The position numbers and the translations under genes are program-made. This document shows, piece after piece, positions 1-5,712 of a stretch of 5,712 nt of DNA. Positions within the stretch are counted from its first letter, which is position 1. Every line of letters starts with the position of its first letter. Origin of the DNA: Alphaproteobacteria bacterium (GTDB taxonomy: Bacteria > Pseudomonadota > Alphaproteobacteria > VGEJ01); contig VGEJ01000191.1 of assembly GCA_016869335.1 (NCBI GenBank), positions 1 to 5,712 of the forward strand. The letters run 5' to 3'. The notes under the pieces are model-generated. The model had not been told where the DNA came from and did not search any database. It was given only the letters and a program-made list of their open reading frames with translations.

Positions 1-209
1 GCGCCGCCGAGCATCTTCGGGCAGCCCGGCGGCTGCGACCGCAGGTGCCGCGCGCAGCCGTGCCGGCGCTGCTCTCCGGCGCGATCGCGGATTCACTGCG
101 CCGCCGCCTCGCCCGGGCCGCCTTCGATCCCTATTGCGCGGCGCCGACCATGACGCGCCTCGCGCGCCAGCTCGGCCTCGCCCGCTACGCATGGAGCGGC
201 CGCTACTAG
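1..209 (+). CDS. C-terminal fragment of a probable squalene/phytoene synthase family protein (5' end outside window)
   Basis: The reading frame is open from the window edge (first full codon at position 3) to a TAG at 207-209, giving the last 68 residues of a protein. The fragment is Arg/Ala/Leu-rich and reads as amphipathic helix. It contains a stretch like PAVLADxYLRRLxRAGFDPF (here PALLSGAIADSLRRRLARA followed by AFDPY) and ends in a helix finishing WSGRY. That layout resembles the C-terminal tail of alphaproteobacterial squalene/phytoene synthase-like proteins (trans-isoprenyl diphosphate synthase fold, head-to-head prenyl condensation, or the NDUFAF6-like subgroup). The catalytic aspartate-rich motifs of that family lie upstream and cannot be seen here, so the assignment rests on the tail alone. 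No factor-independent terminator with a T-tract follows the stop. An unrelated helical protein remains possible. Confidence 0.55.
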   Translation, partial: AAEHLRAARRLRPQVPRAAVPALLSGAIADSLRRRLARAAFDPYCAAPTMTRLARQLGLARYAWSGRY

Positions 210-347
210 CGCGGGTGTGCCCGGTCGCCACCGGTGTGCGTCGTTTCGATTGTGCGGCTCCGGCGGAGCGCAGTATCCTTCTGAGACCGCTATGCACCGC
301 CGTGGTTGTCGAGCTTGGCGGAATCACGAGAAGTTGCGGGGGCTGAA
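210..347 (+). other. Intergenic gap before dat; possible weak promoter
   Basis: This 138-base stretch has no convincing gene. It contains a short perfect inverted repeat (GCTCC, 3-base loop, GGAGC) at about 258-270, without a following T-run, so it is not a convincing terminator. A TATCCT at 274-279 preceded 18 bases earlier by TTGTGC at 250-255 could serve as a weak sigma70-like promoter for dat, but several positions deviate from consensus and the call is tentative. A G-rich run at 338-342 lies just upstream of the dat ATG and may act as a poor ribosome binding site. Confidence 0.35.
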
Positions 348-1226
348 ATGTCACGCATCGCTTACGTCAACGGCCGCTATCTCCCGTTTACGCAGGCGCA
401 CGTGCACGTCGAGGATCGCGGGTACCAGTTCGCCGATGGCATCTATGAGGTCATTGCCGTTCAGGGCGGCCGGCTGATCGACGCCGCGCAGCACCTCGAT
501 CGGCTCGAGCGGTCCCTGCGCGAGCTTGCGATTCCCTCGCCGATGACGCGGAGCGCGCTCGGCCACGTGCTCCACGAGACGATCCGCCGCAACCGCGTGC
601 GCGATGGCATGGTCTATCTGCAGGTGACTCGCGGGGTGGCGCGCCGCGATCACGCATTCCCCCAGCGGCAGCGGCCCGCAGTGGTGGCGACGGCCCGCCC
701 GCTCAAAGCGCAGGCGCCCGAGCTCGCCGCCAGCGGAATCAAGGTCGTCACCATCCCCGACATCCGCTGGGGCCGTTGCGACATCAAATCGATCGCGCTC
801 CTTCCGAACGTGCTGGCGAAGCAGCGGGCCCGGGAGGCGGGCGCCTTCGAGGCGTGGCTAGTGGACGGACAGGGTTTGGTCACCGAGGGCAGCTCGACCA
901 ACGCGTGGATCGTGGATGACGTCGGCCACCTCGTGACGCGCCACCTCGAGAACGCGATTCTGAGCGGAATCACCCGCCTGGTGCTCCTGGACTACGCGCG
1001 CGAGGCGGGCTACAAGGTCATCCAGCGCCCGTTTTCGGTCGCCGAGGCGAAGGCGGCGCCGGAGGCCTTCCTCACCAGCACCACATCCTTCGTCCTCCCC
1101 ATCGTGCGCATCGATGACACGGTGATCGGCGCCGGAAAGCCCGGTCCCGTGACGCTCCGCCTGCGGGCCCTGTACGAGCAGCATCTCGGCCCTCCGGCCC
1201 CAACCCGCCGCGCCCATGCCGCCTGA
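348..1226 (+). CDS. dat: D-amino-acid aminotransferase (D-alanine transaminase), PLP class IV
   Basis: This 292-residue fold-type IV aminotransferase is predicted to catalyse reversible transfer of the amino group between D-amino acids and 2-oxo acids (for example D-Ala + 2-oxoglutarate to pyruvate + D-Glu) in the cytoplasm. The N-terminal signature EDRGYQFADGIYEV (residues 22-35) matches the family. Lys147 in RCDIKS is the expected PLP Schiff-base lysine, Glu180 in VTEGSS the residue contacting the pyridine nitrogen, and Arg100/His102 and Tyr33 match the substrate-carboxylate residues of Bacillus D-amino-acid transaminase (Arg98, His100, Tyr31). This RxH pair argues for D-amino acids rather than branched-chain L-amino acids. 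STTSF (about 257-261) fits the C-terminal cofactor-phosphate region. Length is near the family norm (about 280-290). The start at 348 is preferred because MSRIAYVNG matches the usual N-terminus; an in-frame upstream ATG at 306 adds 14 unlikely residues. The gene precedes hfq, an arrangement familiar from alphaproteobacteria. Confidence 0.9.
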   Translation: MSRIAYVNGRYLPFTQAHVHVEDRGYQFADGIYEVIAVQGGRLIDAAQHLDRLERSLRELAIPSPMTRSALGHVLHETIRRNRVRDGMVYLQVTRGVARRDHAFPQRQRPAVVATARPLKAQAPELAASGIKVVTIPDIRWGRCDIKSIALLPNVLAKQRAREAGAFEAWLVDGQGLVTEGSSTNAWIVDDVGHLVTRHLENAILSGITRLVLLDYAREAGYKVIQRPFSVAEAKAAPEAFLTSTTSFVLPIVRIDDTVIGAGKPGPVTLRLRALYEQHLGPPAPTRRAHAA

Positions 1227-1354
1227 GGAGGATCACTTGCCACGCGAGCCCCGCGAACCCATTTCTGAATCGGCCCCCGCGCCGCGCGCGGTCGGGACCG
1301 GGTCGGATTCGGGCCGAGCACGCTCAAATAGCCGCGAAAGGGCAGCCAACGACA
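1227..1354 (+). other. dat-hfq intercistronic region with potential RNA hairpin and SD-led small reading frame
   Basis: This gap has no clear sigma70 promoter; TTGCCA at 1237-1242 resembles a -35 but has no good -10 at 16-18 bases. Bases 1267-1276 can pair with 1300-1310 (ten pairs, one G.U, one bulged base), enclosing a second self-complementary block at 1282-1291, so the transcript could form a stable GC-rich hairpin. No T-run follows, so it is not a classical terminator; an attenuation, processing or stability element is possible. A strong SD-like GAGGAGG (1225-1231) overlaps the dat stop and precedes a TTG at 1237 that opens a 53-codon frame ending at 1398 inside hfq. I do not annotate that frame as a gene. 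Confidence 0.4.
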
Positions 1355-1615
1355 ATGTCTGCGCCAAAGTCTCAGAACCTCCAGGACGTGTTCCTTAATT
1401 TCATCCGGAAAAACAAGCTGCCGGTCACCGTGTTCTTGTTGAACGGCGTCAAACTTCAGGGCGTCATCACTTGGTTCGACAACTTCTGCATCCTGTTGCG
1501 CCGTGATGGCCATGCTCAGCTCGTCTACAAGCACGCCATCTCGACCGTGATGCCGGCGGCGCCAGTGCAGCTCTACGAGCCGGAGGAGGCCGAGGCTGAA
1601 GTCGCCGCCGGCTGA
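1355..1615 (+). CDS. hfq: RNA-binding protein Hfq (RNA chaperone)
   Basis: This 86-residue Sm-like protein is expected to form a hexameric ring that pairs small RNAs with mRNAs and modulates their translation and decay. SQNLQDVFLN (6-15) matches the N-terminal helix, including the proximal-face Gln equivalent to E. coli Gln8 (here Gln10). The Sm1 region is VTVFLLNGVKLQGVITWFDNFCILL (24-48), and the Sm2 motif YKHAISTV (58-65) carries the uridine-binding Lys and His. The lateral-rim basic patch is RKNK (18-21), comparable to E. coli RRER. The tail is short and acidic (EPEEAEAE), much shorter than the E. coli tail. The ATG at 1355 gives the usual alphaproteobacterial N-terminus; an AAAGGG at 1337-1342 is a somewhat distant candidate ribosome binding site. 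It lies between dat and hflX and probably shares their transcript. Confidence 0.97.
   Translation: MSAPKSQNLQDVFLNFIRKNKLPVTVFLLNGVKLQGVITWFDNFCILLRRDGHAQLVYKHAISTVMPAAPVQLYEPEEAEAEVAAG
1582..1588 (+). promoter_or_regulatory. Strong Shine-Dalgarno-like site inside the hfq 3' end, candidate RBS for hflX
   Basis: GGAGGAG(G) lies within the codons for the acidic tail of Hfq. Seven bases after it, at 1596, is a CTG in frame with hflX. The conventional GTG at 1665 has no comparable purine-rich site in the preceding 20 bases. If used, this site would couple hflX translation to that of hfq. The site could also simply reflect the Glu codons of the tail. Confidence 0.35.
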
Positions 1616-1664
1616 CGCCGCGTCGGGTGAGGCCCGGGGCAACGGCGCAAGTACCCGCGCCATC

Positions 1665-2960
1665 GTGCTGCACCCCTTCGCGCGGTGGCCGCGCGATGGC
1701 CTGGACGGTCAGGGTCCGAAGCGCTCGCCGGAGGCGCGGCTGGCCGAGGCAGTGAGCCTCGGTCGCTCGATCGGCCTCGACGTGGTGGCGAGCGCTGCGG
1801 TTGCATGCGACACGTTCCGCCCCGCCACCCTCTTCGGTCGCGGCAGGGTGGAGACCTGTCGCGAACTCGTCGCCGACACGGCCGCGGACCTGGTGGTGAT
1901 CGACGCCACGCTGTCGCCGGTCCAGCAACGCAACCTCGAGCGCGCGTGGCGCTGCAAGGTCGTCGACCGGACCGGCTTGATCCTGGAGATCTTCGGGGCG
2001 CGGGCGCGCACGCGGGAGGGGCGGCTTCAGGTCGAGCTCGCCCGCCTGAGCTATCAACGCAGCCGCCTGGTGCGGTCGTGGACCCACCTGGAGCGCCAGC
2101 GTGGCGGCTTCGGGTTCCTCGGCGGCCCCGGCGAGTCACAGATCGAGTCCGATCGGCGCCAGATCGCCGAGCGCATCGTCCAGTTGCGCGGCGAGCTGGA
2201 CGGCGTACGCCGCACCCGGGGATTGCATCGCGATAGCCGGCGCCGCGTGCCATACCCGGCGGTGGCGCTCGTCGGCTACACCAACGCCGGGAAATCGACC
2301 CTGTTCAACCGCCTGACGAGTGCCGGCGCGGTGGCGGATGACCGGATGTTCGCGACACTCGATCCGACCATGCGCGGGGTGAGCTTGCCGAGCGGGCGGC
2401 GCATCATCCTGTCGGACACGGTGGGGTTCGTATCGAAGCTGCCGACGAGCCTGGTGGCCGCGTTCTCGGCGACGCTCGAGGAGGTGCGCGAGGCCGACCT
2501 CGTCGTCCACGTGCGCGACCTCTCGCACCCGGACCACGACGTGCAGAAGGAGGACGTCCAAGCGGTGCTCCGTGAGATCGCGCCCGATCGCATGGCCGCC
2601 GAGCGGATGATCGAGGTCCTCAACAAGCTCGACCTCCTCGATCCCGCCATGCGGGCGCAGGCGCTCGCCCAGGTGGCGTGTGACACCGATCGCGTGGCGC
2701 TCTCGGCCCGAACGGGAGAGGGGTGCGCGGCGCTCCTGCGGCGCATCGACGAACGGCTCGCGGCCGACGAGCGGCTGATCGAACTCAAGGTGGCGCTGGC
2801 CGACGGGGCGGCGCTCGCCTGGCTCTATCGCCACGGCCGGGTCATGGCGCGAACCGACGGCAACCGCTTCGCCACGCTGACCGTCGCGCTGAGCGCCGCC
2901 GATCTGGGGTGCTTTCAGCGGCGCGCGGGCGATCGCAGCGGCGCGATCGCGGCGCGTTGA
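1665..2960 (+). CDS. hflX: GTPase HflX (ribosome-associated, stress-linked)
   Basis: The product is an Obg/HflX-class GTPase of at least 431 residues. HflX proteins bind the 50S subunit and split stalled or hibernating ribosomes, especially in heat or antibiotic stress. The N-terminal HflX domain shows FGRGRVETC (57-65) and the conserved DRTGLILEIF (101-110). A basic linker with SYQRSRLVRSWTHLERQ and GGFGFLGGPGESQIESDRR (147-165) is diagnostic. The GTPase domain follows: G1 GYTNAGKST (204-212), G2 Thr231 in FATLDPT, G3 DTVG (251-254), G4 NKLD (320-323) and G5 SART (347-350). A C-terminal domain (about 370-431) completes the protein. GTG 1665 is the only ATG/GTG/TTG in the open frame, but the residues just upstream (STRAIVLHPF reading across the GTG) look like the usual HflX N-terminus, so translation probably begins earlier, possibly at CTG 1596 (454 residues). 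The gene follows hfq closely, and its stop overlaps the groESL promoter. Confidence 0.95.
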   Translation: MLHPFARWPRDGLDGQGPKRSPEARLAEAVSLGRSIGLDVVASAAVACDTFRPATLFGRGRVETCRELVADTAADLVVIDATLSPVQQRNLERAWRCKVVDRTGLILEIFGARARTREGRLQVELARLSYQRSRLVRSWTHLERQRGGFGFLGGPGESQIESDRRQIAERIVQLRGELDGVRRTRGLHRDSRRRVPYPAVALVGYTNAGKSTLFNRLTSAGAVADDRMFATLDPTMRGVSLPSGRRIILSDTVGFVSKLPTSLVAAFSATLEEVREADLVVHVRDLSHPDHDVQKEDVQAVLREIAPDRMAAERMIEVLNKLDLLDPAMRAQALAQVACDTDRVALSARTGEGCAALLRRIDERLAADERLIELKVALADGAALAWLYRHGRVMARTDGNRFATLTVALSAADLGCFQRRAGDRSGAIAAR

Positions 2961-2985
2961 CACGCCGCGGCGTGGTGCCTACACT
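2957..2985 (+). promoter_or_regulatory. Sigma70-type promoter of groESL
   Basis: A perfect -35 hexamer TTGACA (2957-2962) is followed after exactly 17 bases by TACACT (2980-2985), four of six matches to TATAAT. Transcription would start near 2991-2993. The -35 overlaps the TGA stop of hflX (2958-2960), and the -10 overlaps the left arm of the CIRCE operator by two bases, which fits direct repression. A 14-base perfect palindrome (2961-2974) lies in the spacer. I see no clear CCCCAT-like heat-shock sigma32 -10 element here. Confidence 0.8.
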
Positions 2986-3010
2986 GGCACTCACATCGGG
3001 GGAGTGCTAA
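2984..3010 (+). promoter_or_regulatory. CIRCE operator (HrcA binding site) of groESL
   Basis: The left arm CTGGCACTC (2984-2992), a 9-base spacer (2993-3001) and the right arm GAGTGCTAA (3002-3010) match the CIRCE consensus TTAGCACTC-N9-GAGTGCTAA. The right arm is perfect and the left arm differs at two outer positions. CIRCE is the operator of the HrcA heat-shock repressor, whose activity depends on GroEL, giving feedback control of this operon. Its placement over the predicted transcription start would block initiation, and it would form a hairpin at the 5' end of the leader. The hrcA gene is not in this window. Confidence 0.95.
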
Positions 3011-3064
3011 CAGCGTCGGCGAAACGATCACGCGCCGGGTCGACCCTCGGTTCATTTGCGGACT

Positions 3065-3070
3065 GGAGGT
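3065..3070 (+). promoter_or_regulatory. Ribosome binding site of groES
   Basis: GGAGGT lies immediately upstream of the ATG at 3074 and decides this start over an in-frame TTG at 3056, which has no such site. The spacing is short but workable, and the resulting N-terminus MQIKPLHDRV is the standard GroES start. Confidence 0.8.
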
Positions 3071-3073
3071 TTC

Positions 3074-3364
3074 ATGCAGATCAAGCCTTTGCACGACCGC
3101 GTCTTGGTCAAACGCCTCGAGGAAGAGGCGCGGACATCGGGCGGCATCATCATTCCGGATACCGCCAAGGAGAAGCCGCAGCAGGGCAAGGTCATGGCCG
3201 TCGGCCCTGGCGCCCGCAGCGAGGATGGCAAATTGCAGGTGCCGGACGTCAAGAAGGGCGACCGCATCCTGTTCGGCAAGTGGTCGGGCACCGAGGTCAA
3301 GATCGACGGCGAGGAGATGTTGATCATGAAGGAGTCCGACATCATGGGCGTCGTTGCTAACTGA
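3074..3364 (+). CDS. groES: Co-chaperonin GroES (Hsp10)
   Basis: This 96-residue protein has the standard GroES length. GroES forms a heptameric lid that caps the GroEL cage during ATP-driven protein folding in the cytoplasm. The N-terminus MQIKPLHDRVLVKR is canonical. The mobile loop (about 16-33) contains GGIIIPD (23-29), whose three hydrophobic residues dock onto the GroEL apical domain. GKVMAVGPG (38-46), the roof region, KKGDRILFGKWSGTEVKIDGEE (60-81) and the C-terminal KESDIMGVV (86-94) complete the beta-barrel fold. It is the first gene of the groESL operon, about 80 bases downstream of the predicted transcription start, and is followed by groEL after 12 bases. Control by HrcA at the CIRCE site is expected. 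Confidence 0.98.
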   Translation: MQIKPLHDRVLVKRLEEEARTSGGIIIPDTAKEKPQQGKVMAVGPGARSEDGKLQVPDVKKGDRILFGKWSGTEVKIDGEEMLIMKESDIMGVVAN

Positions 3365-3376
3365 TTGGGTGGAATG

Positions 3377-5008
<1,632 letters not shown>

Positions 5009-5031
5009 CTGCCGCTGGTCGTTTCTCCATT

Positions 5032-5071
5032 GGGGGCCGCGCCGGCATTGGTGCGGCCCCTTTCTTTTCTT
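5032..5071 (+). terminator. Rho-independent terminator of groESL
   Basis: An eight-base perfect GC stem (GGGGCCGC at 5033-5040 with GCGGCCCC at 5053-5060) extends inward by three more pairs, one of them G.U, around a six-base loop at 5044-5049. It is followed directly by a pyrimidine run that is mostly T (5061-5071). It starts about 24 bases after the groEL stop and separates the operon from the next gene. Confidence 0.93.
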
Positions 5072-5086
5072 GTCGGGCAAGATGCG

Positions 5087-5115
5087 TTGTTCGGCCGCCG
5101 CAGCGCCGATAAGAT
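5087..5115 (+). promoter_or_regulatory. Possible weak promoter for the downstream dehydrogenase gene
   Basis: TTGTTC (5087-5092) and TAAGAT (5110-5115) are separated by 17 bases and match sigma70 hexamers at three and four of six positions. A promoter is expected somewhere here, because the terminator ends upstream transcription and the next gene begins at 5149. The exact site is tentative. Confidence 0.3.
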
Positions 5116-5148
5116 CGCGCCCGCGGGTGTGTTGGGAGAGGCAAGGGC

Positions 5149-5712
5149 ATGGCAAGGGTTGCCTTCATCGGGCTCGGCGTGATGGGCTTTCCCATGGCCC
5201 GGCACCTCGGCAAGGCCGGACACGATGTCGTCGTCTACAACCGCACGAGCGGCAAGGCTGCCGACTGGGTGTCAAAGCACGGCGGCCGCGCCGCGCCGAC
5301 CCCGGCCGCGGCCGCGGCCGGGCGCGAGGTCGTGTTCACCTGCGTCGGCAATGACGATGACGTGCGGAGCGTCGTGCTGGGCGAGAACGGCGCGCTCGCC
5401 GGGCTGGCGCGCGGCGCGATCCTGGTCGATCACACGACCGCCTCGGCCGACCTCGCGCGCGAGCTCGAGGGCGCCTCCACCGCGCGCGGCGTCGGCTTCC
5501 TCGATGCGCCGGTGTCGGGCGGACAGGCCGGCGCCGAGAACGGCGTGCTCACGATCATGGTGGGGGGCGATCCGGCGGTGTTCGACCGCGCCAAGCCGGT
5601 GATGAGCGCCTACTCCCGCACGACGACCCTGCTCGGCCCGGCCGGCTGCGGCCAGCTCACCAAGATGGTGAACCAGATCTGCATCGCCGGGCTGGTGCAG
5701 GGCCTGGCCGAG
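5149..5712 (+). CDS. 3-hydroxyisobutyrate dehydrogenase-family NAD(P)-dependent oxidoreductase (3' end outside window)
   Basis: The first 188 residues of a beta-hydroxyacid dehydrogenase (typically about 290 residues) are present. The N-terminal Rossmann motif is FIGLGVMGFPMARHL (6-20). NRTxxK at 31-36, with Arg after the second beta strand, suggests preference for NADP(H) over NAD. The substrate-binding signature DAPVSGGQAGAENGVLTIMVGG spans 119-140. The catalytic Lys172 sits in GCGQLTKMVNQ with Asn175 nearby, as in the family. Members oxidise 3-hydroxyisobutyrate or reduce tartronate, glyoxylate or succinate semialdehyde; the sequence here does not decide the substrate, so no gene symbol is given. 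ATG 5149 is preceded by purine-rich GGGAGAGG at 5134-5141. An Ala run (53-57) coincides with a GC palindrome in the DNA. The gene lies beyond the groESL terminator, so it is a separate transcription unit. Confidence 0.9.
   Translation, partial: MARVAFIGLGVMGFPMARHLGKAGHDVVVYNRTSGKAADWVSKHGGRAAPTPAAAAAGREVVFTCVGNDDDVRSVVLGENGALAGLARGAILVDHTTASADLARELEGASTARGVGFLDAPVSGGQAGAENGVLTIMVGGDPAVFDRAKPVMSAYSRTTTLLGPAGCGQLTKMVNQICIAGLVQGLAE

Noticed and set aside
306..347. Upstream ATG extension of the aminotransferase
   Set aside because: The extra 14 residues do not match the family N-terminus, which begins at MSRIAYVNG (348).
1342..1356. AANDN residues in the small frame before hfq, recalling the ANDN start of alphaproteobacterial tmRNA tags
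   Set aside because: The frame has no tmRNA-like flanking structure, no tag-like hydrophobic end and continues into hfq; coincidence of sequence.
1573..2253. Arg/Gly/Pro-rich - strand frame opposite hflX
   Set aside because: Low-complexity antisense translation over conserved hflX sequence; no independent support.
3365..3376. TTG 3365 or ATG 3374 as groEL start
   Set aside because: GroEL proteins of this type begin MAAKDVKF, which corresponds to 3377; the earlier codons overlap the likely SD sequence.
5070..5354. 94-codon + frame overlapping the start of the dehydrogenase gene
   Set aside because: It is out of frame with the well-supported Rossmann protein at 5149 and has shadow-type Arg/Gly composition.

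Overview
The window is a GC-rich, almost fully coding bacterial chromosome segment, and every confident gene lies on the + strand. The gene order (D-amino-acid aminotransferase, hfq, hflX), the type of Hfq (a compact Sm core with a short acidic tail), and a groESL operon carrying a CIRCE operator all point to an alphaproteobacterium. It is probably a Rhodospirillales-like lineage, though that taxonomic call is inference from gene content and protein style.

Layout. Positions 1-209 hold the last 68 codons of a gene that resembles the C-terminus of the squalene/phytoene synthase family. A 138-base gap follows, then a PLP-dependent class IV aminotransferase (dat, 348-1226). After a 128-base intercistronic stretch with a strong potential RNA hairpin comes hfq (1355-1615), closely followed by or overlapping hflX (annotated from GTG 1665 to 2960, but the true start is probably upstream). 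The -35 hexamer of a good sigma70-type promoter overlaps the hflX stop codon. This promoter, with a CIRCE operator at its -10/start region, drives groES (3074-3364) and groEL (3377-5008). The operon ends at a textbook rho-independent terminator (5032-5071). A new transcription unit then begins with the first 188 codons of a 3-hydroxyisobutyrate dehydrogenase-family oxidoreductase that runs off the window (5149-5712).

How the genes relate. Hfq (RNA chaperone), HflX (ribosome-associated GTPase linked to heat and stress rescue) and GroES/GroEL (protein folding) form a neighbourhood devoted to stress and macromolecule quality control. The dat product interconverts D-amino acids and 2-oxo acids, which can supply D-Glu/D-Ala for peptidoglycan, and it probably shares a transcript with hfq and hflX. 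The groESL operon is set apart by its own promoter, HrcA operator and terminator.

This is essentially a housekeeping region. I see no mobile element, CRISPR, tRNA/rRNA or defence-like system, and nothing that looks like a new multi-gene system. The points worth a second look are regulatory or start-site details: the probable non-standard start of hflX, a perfect palindrome between the -35 and -10 of the groESL promoter, the hairpin and strongly SD-led small reading frame between dat and hfq, and the acidic tail of Hfq.
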